A DNA stretch of 64,000 bases from Anaerolineales bacterium (GTDB lineage Bacteria; Chloroflexota; Anaerolineae; Anaerolineales; UBA11579). A program made the position numbers and the translations under genes. Below, piece after piece: positions 42,165-51,601 of the stretch (position 1 is the stretch's first letter; the number at the start of each line of letters is the position of its first letter). A model generated the notes under the pieces. The model did no database searches. It had not been told where the DNA came from and worked only from the letters and a program-made list of their open reading frames with translations. The stretch spans positions 124,001 through 188,000 of the forward strand of contig JAHBVC010000001.1 of the NCBI GenBank assembly GCA_019637755.1, in the 5' to 3' direction.

Positions 42165-43793
42165 TTAAGCCAACCTCAGCCACTCGTAGCCATGTGCCGG
42201 CAAATGCAAATGCAGGCGGCCGTCTACCAGGTCGCCGGTGGCGCGGCCAGTGAACAAATTGGGCGGGGGGAAGAAAATATCACGCGGTGGCAACTCCACC
42301 CACAGGTCAATCGGCTCAGCACTGAGGTTATTCAGGATAAGTAGCTCCTCGCCCTCAAAGCGCCGGAAGTACGCGGCCACCTGGGTGGGGTGCGAGCTAG
42401 TGGCCCATTCAAAGTCACCCCAACCAAAGGCACGGTGCGTCTTGCGCACCGCGATCATGTTCTTCGTCATGTAATACAGCGAGGCCAGGTCTTTCATCTG
42501 GTCTGCTACGTTCACATGGGCAGGGTCGTAGGGCGCGGTGCTGATGACGGGCGAATAGGTGCTGGCGGCGGAGCTGAAGCCGGCCTGCGGGCTGGCGTCC
42601 CACTGCATCGGAGTGCGCACACCGTCGCGATCCTTGAGCCAGATGTCATCGCCCATGCCGATCTCGTCGCCGTAATACACGATCGGTGAGCCGGGCAGGG
42701 TGAACAGCAGCGAATTGGCCAGCACAATCTTGTGGAAGTCGTTATCCAGCAGCGGCGCCAGGCGGCGACGGATGCCTAGGTTGAGGCGCATGCGTGGCTC
42801 AGGGGCGTACTGCTGCCACATCCACTGGCGCTCCTCCTCGGTCACCATTTCCAAGGTGAGCTCATCGTGATTTCGTAGGAAGATACACCATTGCGCTTTC
42901 TCCGGGATCTGTGGTGTGCGCGCCAGAATCTCGCGTATCGGCGTGGTGTCTTGCTTGCGCAGCGCCATAAACAAGCGCGGCATCACCGGAAAATGAAAGG
43001 CCATGTGCATTTCATCGCCATCTTCACCGAAGTATTCGCGCACGTCCTCGGGCCACTGGTTGGCCTCAGAGAGCAAAATAGCTTCGGGCGAGTGCTGCTC
43101 TACGCCACGGCGTAATTGCTTGAGGTAGGCGTGCGTCTCAGGCAGGTTTTCGCAGTTGGTGCCCTCGCGCTCAAATAGGTAGGGGATCGCATCGCAGCGG
43201 AAGCCGTCAATGCCCATATCCAGCCAGAATTTGGCCACTGCCAGCATCGCCTGCTGCACTTCGGGATTGTCGTAGTTTAGATCCGGCTGCGAACTGTAAA
43301 AGCGGTGCCAGAAGAAGCGCTTGGCTTGCTCGTCCCAACTCCAATTGGATTTTTCGGTATCCAGGAAGATGATGCGCGTATCGCGGTACTTATCCTGTGC
43401 ATCGCTCCACACATAATAGTCGTGTTTCGGGTGGTCTTTGCCCTGGCGGGCTTCCTGAAACCAGGGATGCTGATCGGAGGTGTGGTTCAGCACCAGATCG
43501 GCAATCACGCGGATGCCGCGGGCGTGCGCCTGGTCTACCAGCTCTTTGAAGTCCTGCAGAGTGCCATAATCCGTATGGATGTTATAAAAATCGGCGACAT
43601 CGTAGCCATCGTCTTTGAGTGGGGAGGGGAACATGGGCAGCAGCCAGATGCAGTTGATACCCAGGTCTTGCAAATAATCGAGCTTCTCGATGACGCCGCG
43701 CAGATCACCGTGGCCATCGCCGTTGCTATCCTTGAAGGCGCGGATATAGAGTTCGTAGAAAATGGCGTCTTTGTACCACAGAGGAGTTTGCAT
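42165..43793 (-). CDS. treS: Trehalose synthase (maltose alpha-D-glucosyltransferase), GH13
   Basis: A 542-residue GH13 enzyme. It begins [20 protein letters not shown] and has the four GH13 regions: [32 protein letters not shown] (nucleophile Asp), LLSEANQW (acid/base Glu) and [12 protein letters not shown] (transition-state Asp). The [17 protein letters not shown] segment is characteristic of TreS, which interconverts maltose and trehalose. It lies downstream of an alpha-glucoside-type ABC importer. AATAAT ends 7 nt before ATG 43793, with no Shine-Dalgarno. Confidence 0.93.
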   Translation of the reverse strand: MQTPLWYKDAIFYELYIRAFKDSNGDGHGDLRGVIEKLDYLQDLGINCIWLLPMFPSPLKDDGYDVADFYNIHTDYGTLQDFKELVDQAHARGIRVIADLVLNHTSDQHPWFQEARQGKDHPKHDYYVWSDAQDKYRDTRIIFLDTEKSNWSWDEQAKRFFWHRFYSSQPDLNYDNPEVQQAMLAVAKFWLDMGIDGFRCDAIPYLFEREGTNCENLPETHAYLKQLRRGVEQHSPEAILLSEANQWPEDVREYFGEDGDEMHMAFHFPVMPRLFMALRKQDTTPIREILARTPQIPEKAQWCIFLRNHDELTLEMVTEEERQWMWQQYAPEPRMRLNLGIRRRLAPLLDNDFHKIVLANSLLFTLPGSPIVYYGDEIGMGDDIWLKDRDGVRTPMQWDASPQAGFSSAASTYSPVISTAPYDPAHVNVADQMKDLASLYYMTKNMIAVRKTHRAFGWGDFEWATSSHPTQVAAYFRRFEGEELLILNNLSAEPIDLWVELPPRDIFFPPPNLFTGRATGDLVDGRLHLHLPAHGYEWLRLA

Positions 43794-43800
43794 GCCCTAG

Positions 43801-43806
43801 ATTATT
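43801..43806 (-). promoter_or_regulatory. -10 box of treS (leaderless)
   Basis: AATAAT on the minus strand, 7 nt before the treS ATG. Confidence 0.5.
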
Positions 43807-43840
43807 CCATGAGTTGGGTGGTTACGGCGAGTGTGGTTTG

Positions 43841-44050
43841 TGATTGACTGTTAGTTTTTGTAAGTCTGTTAGTCGATTTGTCGCAATCTTATTGCTTCGG
43901 TCGAGTTACTCCCCCGTCTTTGCGAGGGGCGCAGGCAAACGCACGCACGAAGCAAACTCCAACTGGGGATTGCTACGGGGCTGGTAGTTGCATCTTCATG
44001 CAACTACCAGCACTCCTCGCAAAGACGGCAGGCTAGACTTGCTTCGGTCG
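43841..44050. repeat. 8-nt repeat plus MITE-like element with nested inverted repeats
   Basis: 43841-43884 holds the GTCTGTTA/GTCGATTT 8-nt repeat. 43892-44050 is bounded by the 12-bp direct repeat TTGCTTCGGTCG (43892-43903 and 44039-44050). It contains 14-bp perfect inverted arms (43914-43927, 44015-44028) and an inner hairpin with 13-bp arms (43981-43993, 43998-44010, loop CTTC). The roughly 300-bp gap between malG and treS has no gene. The boundary sequence also starts the repeat at 11846. Confidence 0.7.
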
Positions 44051-44094
44051 TTCGCTGCAGGCTGACAGCTGACCGCTAACAGCTAATCGCTGCA

Positions 44095-45282
44095 TTAACC
44101 CTTCACCGCACCGGAGAGCAGGCCGCGGACGAAGAAGCGTTGGAAGCCAAAGAAAACCAGCATCGGCAGCAGCATCGAAAGGAACGCGGACGCCGTGAGC
44201 AGATGCCAGCCGCCGCCCAGCGATTGCACCAGGCCGTTGATCTGATAGGTCAGCACCGGCTGGCGGCCGGAGAGGAACACCAGCGCTACGAGCAGATCAT
44301 TCCACACCCACAGGAACTGGAAGATGGCCAGCGACGCCAGCGCCGGCATAGAGAGTGGTAGCGCCAAGCGCGTGAAGGCGGTCCAATGGCTGGCGCCGTC
44401 CAGATAGGCGGACTCGAACAGATCGCGCGGCAGCGAGCCGATGAAGTTGCGCATCAGGAAGATGGCGTAGGGCAGGCCGAAGCCAGTGTGGAACAGCCAA
44501 ACGCCCAGGAAACTGCTGCTGAGCCCCAACTGCTGGTACAGCTTGGATATCGGCACCAGGGTCATTTGCAACGGCACGATCTGCAAACCCACCAGCAGCG
44601 CAAACAGCCACATGCGCCCGGGGAAGTGCAGCCACGAGAAGGCATAGGCGGCCAGCGCAGCGAAGATCAGCGGCAGGATCGTAGCCGGAATGGTGACGAT
44701 CAGCGTGTTCACAAACGCGCGCGCCATGCCGCGGCTGTTGCCAAGATCGCTGGCAAAGTCACAGGTCAAATCGGCCGATTGGGTGCCGGCGGCGCAGTCT
44801 TGCTCGTAGCTGGTGCGGCCGCGGTAGCCCACCAGCGCATCCACATAGTTGCTCAAAGTGAAGCGCGGGCGCGCTTCCACACCCGCAAAGCCGCGCAGCT
44901 GCGTCAGGATGTCAGCCAGTTGCTGGGCATCCGGGCGCTGGTCTTCGGGCACATGGATGCTGCCATCCGGCAGGGTGTTATCAAAGGTCGCAGCGAGCTG
45001 CACCGAGCGGCGAAACAGGGCCACATATTCGGGATTGCTGAAATCCGCCGCGGCAATTGCATCGCCAGCCGGGCCGTGGCAGCCGGCACAAAATTGGGTG
45101 TACTCTGCGCCCGCCTTGGGGGTCGAGAAGGCCGTCCACCATCCGCTGGTATTGGCATCTTGCACGGGGCGGAAGGAGGTGACCAGCAGGCCGAGGGTAG
45201 GCAGCAGCCAGGCGACGGCCATGGCAATCACCAGGACGTGCAATGGCAGGCTGGAGAGGAAACGTTTCATGCGTTCGCTCAT
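44095..45282 (-). CDS. MalG-type sugar ABC permease with inserted CxxCH domain
   Basis: A 395-residue permease. TM1 is at about 12-34, followed by SFRPVQDANTSGWWTAF as in alpha-glucoside permeases. Then residues about 56-138 are an insertion with YTQFCAGCHGPAGDA (C65, C68, H69), FSNPEYVALFRRSVQL and a final helix PDAQQLADILTQL, the layout of a small c-type cytochrome. The permease resumes at FTLSNYVDAL; a second short insert (about 155-182) has two Cys. The EAA loop is DLFESAYLDGASHWTAFTRL. No Met occurs in residues 70-138; His110 could be the second haem ligand. Typical MalG has about 280 residues. Confidence 0.88.
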   Translation of the reverse strand: MSERMKRFLSSLPLHVLVIAMAVAWLLPTLGLLVTSFRPVQDANTSGWWTAFSTPKAGAEYTQFCAGCHGPAGDAIAAADFSNPEYVALFRRSVQLAATFDNTLPDGSIHVPEDQRPDAQQLADILTQLRGFAGVEARPRFTLSNYVDALVGYRGRTSYEQDCAAGTQSADLTCDFASDLGNSRGMARAFVNTLIVTIPATILPLIFAALAAYAFSWLHFPGRMWLFALLVGLQIVPLQMTLVPISKLYQQLGLSSSFLGVWLFHTGFGLPYAIFLMRNFIGSLPRDLFESAYLDGASHWTAFTRLALPLSMPALASLAIFQFLWVWNDLLVALVFLSGRQPVLTYQINGLVQSLGGGWHLLTASAFLSMLLPMLVFFGFQRFFVRGLLSGAVKG

Positions 45283-45297
45283 ACGCTATCGATGCGG

Positions 45298-46284
45298 CTA
45301 GCGCATCGCCTCCTGTTCACGGAAGCGCTTGATGTTGAGGATCATGAAGGGAATGATTGCCAGCACCAGCACCATCGCCACGGCGGTGCCGCGGCCAGTT
45401 TGCTGGTTGACGTACATCTCCGCATACATGCGGTTGGCGATCACATCGGTGCTGTAGTTGCCGCCCGTCATCACAAACACAATGTCGAAGATCTTGAGCG
45501 TATTGATCACCATGGTGGTGATCACGACGACGAGCGTTGGCAAGATCACCGGCACGGTGATCTTCCAAAAGGCGGTCCATTCCGTGGCGCCATCCATCCG
45601 CGCAGCCTCTAGCAGCTCCGAGGGCACACTTTTGATCCCCGCTGAGAGGATCACCATGCAGAAGCCGGCCCACATCCAGATGCCCACGACGATGAGCATA
45701 AAGGTATTGAGGGGGATGCGCGTCATGAACGAAATCGGCTCACCGCCCAGCCCGCGCACGATGGCGTTGAGTAGGCCGATCTGCGTTGCATCTGTGCCGA
45801 AGTGATAAACAAATTTCCAGATCACGCCAGCGCCCACGAACGAAATCGCCATGGGCAGAAAGATGATGGATTTAGCGAGTGACTCATACTTGACCTTATC
45901 AGCCAGCACAGCCATTAGCAAGCCCAGGCTCACCGCGCCGGTCACCAGGCCCAGGATCCACTTGAGATTATTGCCAAAGGAAGAGATCCAGAACGTGCGC
46001 CAGATAGTGGTGAGGCTGCTGGTATCCAACTCACTGGTGAGGGCATAGCGGTAATTCTCGAAAATGCCCCAGCAGGGGCGGCCCTCTACGCACAGGCTTG
46101 AGGCCCAACGCAGCGAATCTTTGTCCAGCAGGCTGAGGTAGAAGGTGTTAAAGGCAGGATAGACAATATAGATCAGGATAATGATGAGGGCTGGCGCCAG
46201 GTAAAGCCAGGGCGCCACGCGGCCTTGCCGCATGATGTTAGGGATGCGCTCGCTCACAAGGATCTCCTCCTCTCGCGTTGCCAA
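45298..46284 (-). CDS. MalF-type sugar ABC permease
   Basis: A 328-residue permease with six TM segments, the first at about 24-46. The EAA loop is SELLEAARMDGATEWTAFWK, and the end has GRGTAVAMVLVLAIIPFMIL. The TM1-TM2 loop (about 48-100) includes SLRWASSLCVEGRPCWGIFE with two Cys, as in other alpha-glucoside MalF proteins. It pairs with the MalG-like gene 15 nt downstream. The ATPase is not encoded nearby. Confidence 0.9.
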   Translation of the reverse strand: MATREEEILVSERIPNIMRQGRVAPWLYLAPALIIILIYIVYPAFNTFYLSLLDKDSLRWASSLCVEGRPCWGIFENYRYALTSELDTSSLTTIWRTFWISSFGNNLKWILGLVTGAVSLGLLMAVLADKVKYESLAKSIIFLPMAISFVGAGVIWKFVYHFGTDATQIGLLNAIVRGLGGEPISFMTRIPLNTFMLIVVGIWMWAGFCMVILSAGIKSVPSELLEAARMDGATEWTAFWKITVPVILPTLVVVITTMVINTLKIFDIVFVMTGGNYSTDVIANRMYAEMYVNQQTGRGTAVAMVLVLAIIPFMILNIKRFREQEAMR

Positions 46285-46285
46285 A

Positions 46286-46330
46286 AGAGCCCCAGGAGTT
46301 TGCTCGTGCGAGCGTGCTCCTGGGGCTCTT
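46286..46330 (-). terminator. Intercistronic hairpin between sugar-binding protein and malF
   Basis: The 13-bp stem AGAGCCCCAGGAG / CTCCTGGGGCTCT, with an inner GCTCG/CGAGC hairpin, is followed on the minus strand by TTTT. It follows the binding-protein stop, so it would partially terminate and keep permease mRNA below binding-protein mRNA. Confidence 0.75.
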
Positions 46331-46343
46331 GGGTTACCTCGGG

Positions 46344-47687
46344 CTAGTTGCCTTGGTCAGCTGCCTGCGCATCCGCAGCGCCTGCCAGGGCGGCATCGAT
46401 GCTGGAGGCACCGCTCACCACGTCCACGATGGCGCGCCATTCAGCGGAGCCAAAGCTGGGCTGAATGCTGTCGCCAATGTCCGGCGTGGCTGCGCTGGCG
46501 CCGGCCAGCACTTCCGCCAACGCCGCGTTGATCGGGTCAGCATAGTTGCCGGCCGAACCGCTGTTGGGGGAGAGGCCGAAGCCGGTAGCAGCCCAGTGGG
46601 CGCCACCCTCGGCGCTGGTCAGGTAGGCCACGATGGCGCGTACCGCCGGCGTGTCGGCAAAGGCCATCATCCAGTCCGCACCACCCTGAACGCCATCGGC
46701 GCCGGGGAAGTGGAAGAAGCTGAAGTCAGTGCCGAACTCAAGCTCGGGGTACTGCGCCGCAATGGCGCCGCCCGCAAAGCCAGACTGCTTGACCATCATC
46801 GCCTGCGGCGGGTCGCTGAACGGTTGCAGGATCGCATCGCTGAAGCTGGTGCTCAACGAGCCTTCCGCGCCACCCACGGCATAGGCCGGGTCAGTTGCCC
46901 AGCCGGCGTACACACCATACGCATCGGCCACGCCCGCATCGTTGTAGGCTACGCTGCCATCCAGGATGCCATTGACGTAAGCGCTGCCTTGCGTGGAGAG
47001 CAAGATGTCCTGAATGAAGTCGGAAGCCGTCCAGCCAGTGGCGTCACCGCTTTCGAAGCCCATGGCAAACGGTACGTTGCCATCGGCCACCATTTGATCG
47101 GCCAGGGCAACAAAGTCGGCCCAGGTGGTGGGCACGCTGTAGCCATTGGCGTCAAAGTTCACCGGGCTGTACCAAACGATCGACTTGGGGTCGGCCTTGA
47201 CGGCCACGCCCAGCCAATTGCCATTGCCACTGGCCATCCAGGCCGGGGCATAGTTAGCGGCATCCGCGCCCAGAGTGTCCAGCGCGATCAGCTTGTCGCC
47301 ATACGAACCGATCGGGCCGACCGTGGGCCAGAACACCAGGTCCCAGGCGTCACCCGATTCGATGCGGGTTTCCAGCAGCGCCTGATCACGTGAGGATTCG
47401 GGCACGATCGTCAGACCGCAGGCTTCCACGATCGGGGCGATGGCGGCGTTGAAGCTTTCTTCCTCAGCACCAGACCATTGATAGAGCAAAGTGACTTCGT
47501 CGCCGGGTTGGGCGCCGTAGCACATGTCCATCTCCGTGCCTTCATCGGTTGTGGGAGCTTCCGTGGCGCTGCTGGGCTCGCTAGGAGCCTCAGTGACCAC
47601 CGGGTTGGGGCTGCCGCAGGCCGCCAAAACCAGGGCGAGCGCGGTAAGCAGGCCAAAGAGCTGCATCAAAGATTGGGAACGTTTCAT
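46344..47687 (-). CDS. Alpha-glucoside-type ABC substrate-binding lipoprotein
   Basis: A 447-residue protein with signal peptide and lipobox LAAC (Cys near 24) followed by a Pro/Thr/Glu spacer. The mature part is a family 1 binding protein (VTLLYQWSGAEEESFNAAIA near 65, WPTVGPIGSYGDKLIALDTL, DWMMAFADTPAVRAIVAYL). With MalF, MalG and TreS downstream it probably binds maltose, trehalose or a related alpha-glucoside. GGAGAG lies 8 nt before ATG 47687; the frame is open to 47765 but that part is not a signal peptide. Confidence 0.88.
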   Translation of the reverse strand: MKRSQSLMQLFGLLTALALVLAACGSPNPVVTEAPSEPSSATEAPTTDEGTEMDMCYGAQPGDEVTLLYQWSGAEEESFNAAIAPIVEACGLTIVPESSRDQALLETRIESGDAWDLVFWPTVGPIGSYGDKLIALDTLGADAANYAPAWMASGNGNWLGVAVKADPKSIVWYSPVNFDANGYSVPTTWADFVALADQMVADGNVPFAMGFESGDATGWTASDFIQDILLSTQGSAYVNGILDGSVAYNDAGVADAYGVYAGWATDPAYAVGGAEGSLSTSFSDAILQPFSDPPQAMMVKQSGFAGGAIAAQYPELEFGTDFSFFHFPGADGVQGGADWMMAFADTPAVRAIVAYLTSAEGGAHWAATGFGLSPNSGSAGNYADPINAALAEVLAGASAATPDIGDSIQPSFGSAEWRAIVDVVSGASSIDAALAGAADAQAADQGN

Positions 47688-47916
47688 AAAAGACTCTCCT
47701 TTGCAAAGAGTAAGTGATGAAAGGGATGTTGCGTGGTAAAGGCGATTCTTTTTGACCTCCAGCAAAGATTTTTGAAGCCCGGTAGGGGCGTCAAAGCAAG
47801 CGTGGGTCTCGCCGAAAAGGATACGTCTGAGTTAGTAAGTCGCGGCGAGAGTGAGCCGTGCAGGGGATCGGCCATACCAGCGACCCCACACTGTTGGCTG
47901 CAACTATGGTACTACG
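47688..47916. other. Intergenic region without recognised features
   Basis: About 230 bp between the binding-protein start and the CNNM stop. It presumably holds the importer promoter, but no convincing -35/-10 pair or operator was picked out. No frame looks coding. Confidence 0.4.
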
Positions 47917-49215
47917 CTAAGGGGCAATGTCAAGCGCAGCGCCAGCGGGGGTGCGCTGCACGAGTAATTGGTCAATGCGCAAATTATCCATCTGGCGCAC
48001 GGTGAAGATAAGACTCTTGTAGTGCACCACTTCGCCCACATGCGGGATGCGCCCGAGCTCCGCCATCACCAAGCCGGCGGCGGTGGAGTACACCTCATCC
48101 GGCTCGATCAGCACGCCAACCACATCGCTCAACTCATCCACCGGGGTGGCGCCGGCCACCAGCCAGGCACCTTTGCCCAGGGGGCTGATGTCGCCGCGGC
48201 TGATGTGGTACTCATCGTTGATCTCGCCCACGATCACTTCGAGCACGTCTTCCAGGGTGAGCAGGCCTGCCGTGCCGCCATGCTCATCCAGCACGATGGC
48301 CATATGGGAGCGTTCGGTGGTCAGGCGCTTGTAGACGTTTGGCAGGGTGGCGCTTTCGGGCACCAGGATCACTTGCCGGGCGATATCGCGCAGCTTGATC
48401 GTCGCATCCGCCCAGATCAGGTCTTTGATATGCGCATAGCCAATTACGTTATCGAGATTAGTTTCATATACCGGGAAGCGCGAAAAACCCCATTGCGCGG
48501 CCTGGTTCAACGCTTCGGGTGGGCTTACTTCTGCGTCCAGGGCGGCAATTTCGGTGCGGGCGGTCATCACATCGTGTGCCTGGCGATCGCCATACTCAAA
48601 GACTCCGCTAACGAACATCTCTTCGCTGCGCTGAAAAATGCCCTCGGCCGCACCTTGTTGCAACAACTGCTCGATCTCTTCGGAGCTGGTGCTGGGCACG
48701 CGCGCCGCGCCCGGCAGCAAGCGCAGGATGCCATCGGTGGAGATCGAGAGCAACTTCACCAGTGGGGAGGCGATGCGCCCCAGCCACTTCAAGGGCCGGT
48801 AAAGCCGCGTGGCCATGCGTTCCGGATTGCGCAGCGCCAGTTGCTTGGGCACCAGCTCACCCAGGATCAGCGTGAGGTAGGTGATGGTGAGCACCAGCAG
48901 CAGCAAGGCAAGCTGCTGCGCATACGGCTTGAGGATCGCGACCTGGGCCAGCCATTCGGCCAGTATCGGCGCGATCGAAGCGCCACCATAAGCGGAGGCA
49001 AGCGAGCCGATCAGACTGATGCCAACCTGCACCGTGGCCAGAATATGCCCGGGCTTCTCCTTGACCTTGATGACTTCGCCGGCGGCCTTGTCACCCTGAT
49101 CAGAAAGGATCTTAAGGCGGTGCTTGCGAGCCGTGACCAAGGCCAGCTCCGCCGCGGCGAAGTAGCCGTTGATTAACACCAGGACAAAGATAACAATGAT
49201 CTCAGTAGTAATCAA
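47917..49215 (-). CDS. CNNM/CorC (HlyC) family protein with CBS domains
   Basis: A 432-residue protein: DUF21/CNNM membrane domain (about 1-190; AAELALVTARKHRLKIL, LILGELVPKQLALRNPE), a pair of CBS domains (about 205-335; VMTARTEIAALDAEVSPPEA, MAIVLDEHGGTAGLLTLED) and a C-terminal CorC_HlyC domain. Such proteins export magnesium or cobalt or regulate the transport. The start appears to be TTG at 49215 with GGAG about 12 nt upstream. Confidence 0.9.
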   Translation of the reverse strand: MITTEIIVIFVLVLINGYFAAAELALVTARKHRLKILSDQGDKAAGEVIKVKEKPGHILATVQVGISLIGSLASAYGGASIAPILAEWLAQVAILKPYAQQLALLLLVLTITYLTLILGELVPKQLALRNPERMATRLYRPLKWLGRIASPLVKLLSISTDGILRLLPGAARVPSTSSEEIEQLLQQGAAEGIFQRSEEMFVSGVFEYGDRQAHDVMTARTEIAALDAEVSPPEALNQAAQWGFSRFPVYETNLDNVIGYAHIKDLIWADATIKLRDIARQVILVPESATLPNVYKRLTTERSHMAIVLDEHGGTAGLLTLEDVLEVIVGEINDEYHISRGDISPLGKGAWLVAGATPVDELSDVVGVLIEPDEVYSTAAGLVMAELGRIPHVGEVVHYKSLIFTVRQMDNLRIDQLLVQRTPAGAALDIAP

Positions 49216-49283
49216 AAGGTATTGACTCCGTAAATGCGTATAGCCATTTGAGCATATTGTGAAAAATCACAAAACAATATACG

Positions 49284-50645
49284 ATGATAGGATACCTTGA
49301 TTCGCAGCCATTTATGAAATTATTGACGCAAGTCGCAGAATTCATTGATATTTTGCTGAACAGCCGCGAGCGCCGGGGGTGGCGCACACGTAAGTGGCTG
49401 GTTGCATTGTTGCCTTTGTATTTTTATTTCCCGATCCTACTTTTAGCCTATCGCTCAGTTGGCACAATTGCCTTGGTGCTGGCGCTGATGCCTAGCATCT
49501 TCTGGGGCATCTCGCTTGGGCCCAATCCCGGTAGTTTGGCATCCTTTTTGCTGATTGTTCCGCATTACTTCATGTTCCGCTTTGTGGGCGCCACACTGGA
49601 TGAGCACGCCGTGCTGGAGATGTTGATCGCTCATACGGTCTTTGGCACGGTTACGTATTTCATTGCGAACGGGTTTCATTTACGCAAGAGTTTGGCGGAA
49701 CAACTGGAGATGTCAGAGCGCGCCCAGGTGCGCTTTCGTGGCCTGTTCGACTGCACCAGCGATATGGTCTTTATCCTCGATCTGGATCTCAAGATTATCG
49801 ATGCCAACGATCAGGCGCTGATCTTGCTGGGCTATCGCCGCCAGGAACTGCTGGGCAAGTCTTACCGAGATATCGTTGCCCCAGACGAGTATGGCGATCT
49901 GGAACGCCGTATCGATGCCACCACCAATACTGATCAGCGCCTGCCGGTGTATGAACGCACCTTTATCACCAAGGACGGCCAGCGCCTGATCGCCGAGATA
50001 GATGCCGGCCTGATCGCGGATACCCACGGCAGCCCGATGCATTACCAAGCCATCAGCCGGGATATCCGCTCGCGCAAAGCCGAAGAAACTGAGCTATATC
50101 ACCGCGCCACGCATGACGAGTTGACCGGGCTATACAATCGCGCCTTGTTCTATACCGTGGCCTGGCGCGCCGTGGAACGCGTGAAGCGCAGCCTGCGCAA
50201 ACTCGCGGTACTGTTCATTGACCTGGATGGCTTCAAAAAGATCAATGACAACTATGGCCATCACGCTGGCGATTTGATGCTAATCAAGGTGGCCCAACGG
50301 CTAGGGGAGGGCATCCGCACTACGGACACCCTGGCGCGCCTTGGCGGCGATGAGTTTGGCATCATCCTCGAAGATCTGAGTGCGCGTGAAGAAGCGCAGC
50401 ATGTAGCCGACCTGCTAGTAGCCTCGCTCAGTGAGCCCTATGAGATCGAGGGTCAGATCATGAGGATTGGTGCCAGTTGTGGCATCAGCCTCTTCCCCGA
50501 TGATGAGACCGATATCGATAAACTGGTGAGCTCAGCAGATATGCGTATGTACACCCTCAAGCGCGATAAGTATGCCAGCCGAGTAGCCGAGGCAGGCGTG
50601 GCGGCTGGCGCTCATCCGCATCACTCCGTTTCGAAAACTTCATAG
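49284..50645 (+). CDS. PAS-GGDEF diguanylate cyclase, membrane-anchored
   Basis: A 453-residue protein. The N-terminal region (about 38-130) has three to four TM segments of DUF4118/MASE-like type. A PAS domain follows (about 145-265; FDCTSDMVFILDLDLKIIDA), then GGDEF (about 275-440): HDELTGLYNRALF, FIDLDGFKKINDNYGH and the catalytic LGGDEFG. An RxxD inhibitory site (RTTD) lies exactly five residues before GGDEF. It makes cyclic di-GMP with product inhibition. Its 3' end overlaps the convergent recombinase gene by 25 nt. Confidence 0.93.
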   Translation: MIGYLDSQPFMKLLTQVAEFIDILLNSRERRGWRTRKWLVALLPLYFYFPILLLAYRSVGTIALVLALMPSIFWGISLGPNPGSLASFLLIVPHYFMFRFVGATLDEHAVLEMLIAHTVFGTVTYFIANGFHLRKSLAEQLEMSERAQVRFRGLFDCTSDMVFILDLDLKIIDANDQALILLGYRRQELLGKSYRDIVAPDEYGDLERRIDATTNTDQRLPVYERTFITKDGQRLIAEIDAGLIADTHGSPMHYQAISRDIRSRKAEETELYHRATHDELTGLYNRALFYTVAWRAVERVKRSLRKLAVLFIDLDGFKKINDNYGHHAGDLMLIKVAQRLGEGIRTTDTLARLGGDEFGIILEDLSAREEAQHVADLLVASLSEPYEIEGQIMRIGASCGISLFPDDETDIDKLVSSADMRMYTLKRDKYASRVAEAGVAAGAHPHHSVSKTS

Positions 50646-51601
50646 AATCCCCGGTCCAGCTCGTCATCGCTCAGGTGGGCGTAGCGTTGCGTCACCTGGA
50701 TGTTTTTGTGCCGGGCTAGCTCTTGCGCCATCTTCAGGTTTCCCGTACCGCGCAGCACCGTAGTGACAAAGTAGTGACGGAAACTGTGCGGCGTGATCGT
50801 GCCGGCCGCCTCTGGGCCAAGGGCAGCGGCCACATGCTGGGCGATGATGTTGCGCCCGGTGCTGGGCGTGATCGCCTTGACCTGCTTGTTACCGGCGCCT
50901 TTGTCGTGCCGGGCGAACACGGGCAGGCTGCCCAGTTGGCGCCCGCTGGCGCCGTCCAGGCTGCCACGCGCCTGCAGGTAGCTGCGGATCGCGCGCATGG
51001 CCCGCGTGGAGAAGCGTACGATAGCCTCACGGTTGCCTTTGCCGATCACGATGGCTTTGTTCTCCTGTAGTTGCATATCGCCACGGCGTAGGTTGCAGGC
51101 TTCGTGGATGCGCAGGCCGGTTTCGCCCAGGGTGAGGATGAGCGCCTTGTCACGCTGGTTGCGTAGCCGTTCCAGCTCATCGGCCGCGGGGTGTTGATCG
51201 AGCCCATCGGCATACTCGAGCATGCGTTCTATATCTTGGCGTGGAAACTGCGGCAGGCGCGGGCCGGGCCGCCGGCCGCGTTGGCGGATGAGCATGCGCA
51301 CGCGTGGCAGGTTAGGCTCCGCCAGACGCTCAGCCACGAGGAACTCGTAGAAGCCCGCGGCGGCCTGTAGGCGCAGGCGCTCCGTGGCGGCAGACTTGTC
51401 TTTGGAGAAGGCGGCAAAATGCGCTACGGCTTCTTCGCCAAGTTGTTCTAAAGGCGCCTCGGCAGCAATGCCTTCCGCATTCAGGCAGGCCACGAAGGCT
51501 AGCATGGCCTTTTTATAGGTCATGGCAGTGTTGTGGGCGCGGGCCATCCGCACGCTATCCAGATAGCGATCAATGGCATCTTGAATAGTAATTTTGCTCA
51601 T
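50621..51601 (-). CDS. Tyrosine recombinase (XerC/D-type), intact
   Basis: A 326-residue recombinase. The N-terminal SAM-like domain begins TIQDAIDRYLDSVRMARAHN; the catalytic domain has LGETGLRIHEACNLRRGD (Arg I), PHSFRHYFVTTVLRG (His-x-x-Arg), ELARHKNIQVTQRYAHL (His/Lys box and nucleophilic Tyr). All catalytic residues are present. AGAGG precedes ATG 51601; the longer frame to 51664 lacks a ribosome site. A chromosome-dimer resolvase or a mobile-element integrase are both possible; no element boundary was found around it. Confidence 0.9.
   Translation of the reverse strand: MSKITIQDAIDRYLDSVRMARAHNTAMTYKKAMLAFVACLNAEGIAAEAPLEQLGEEAVAHFAAFSKDKSAATERLRLQAAAGFYEFLVAERLAEPNLPRVRMLIRQRGRRPGPRLPQFPRQDIERMLEYADGLDQHPAADELERLRNQRDKALILTLGETGLRIHEACNLRRGDMQLQENKAIVIGKGNREAIVRFSTRAMRAIRSYLQARGSLDGASGRQLGSLPVFARHDKGAGNKQVKAITPSTGRNIIAQHVAAALGPEAAGTITPHSFRHYFVTTVLRGTGNLKMAQELARHKNIQVTQRYAHLSDDELDRGFYEVFETE

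Noticed and set aside
44386-45612. 408-codon plus-strand frame
   Set aside because: Antisense to the malG and malF genes; His/Gln/Arg-rich composition without domains.
47968-49176. 402-codon plus-strand frame
   Set aside because: Antisense shadow of the CNNM/CorC gene; no recognisable motifs.
50621-51601. Second recombinase as part of a genomic island
   Set aside because: No tRNA, direct repeats, phage or plasmid genes were seen around it; a housekeeping Xer-type role is equally likely.
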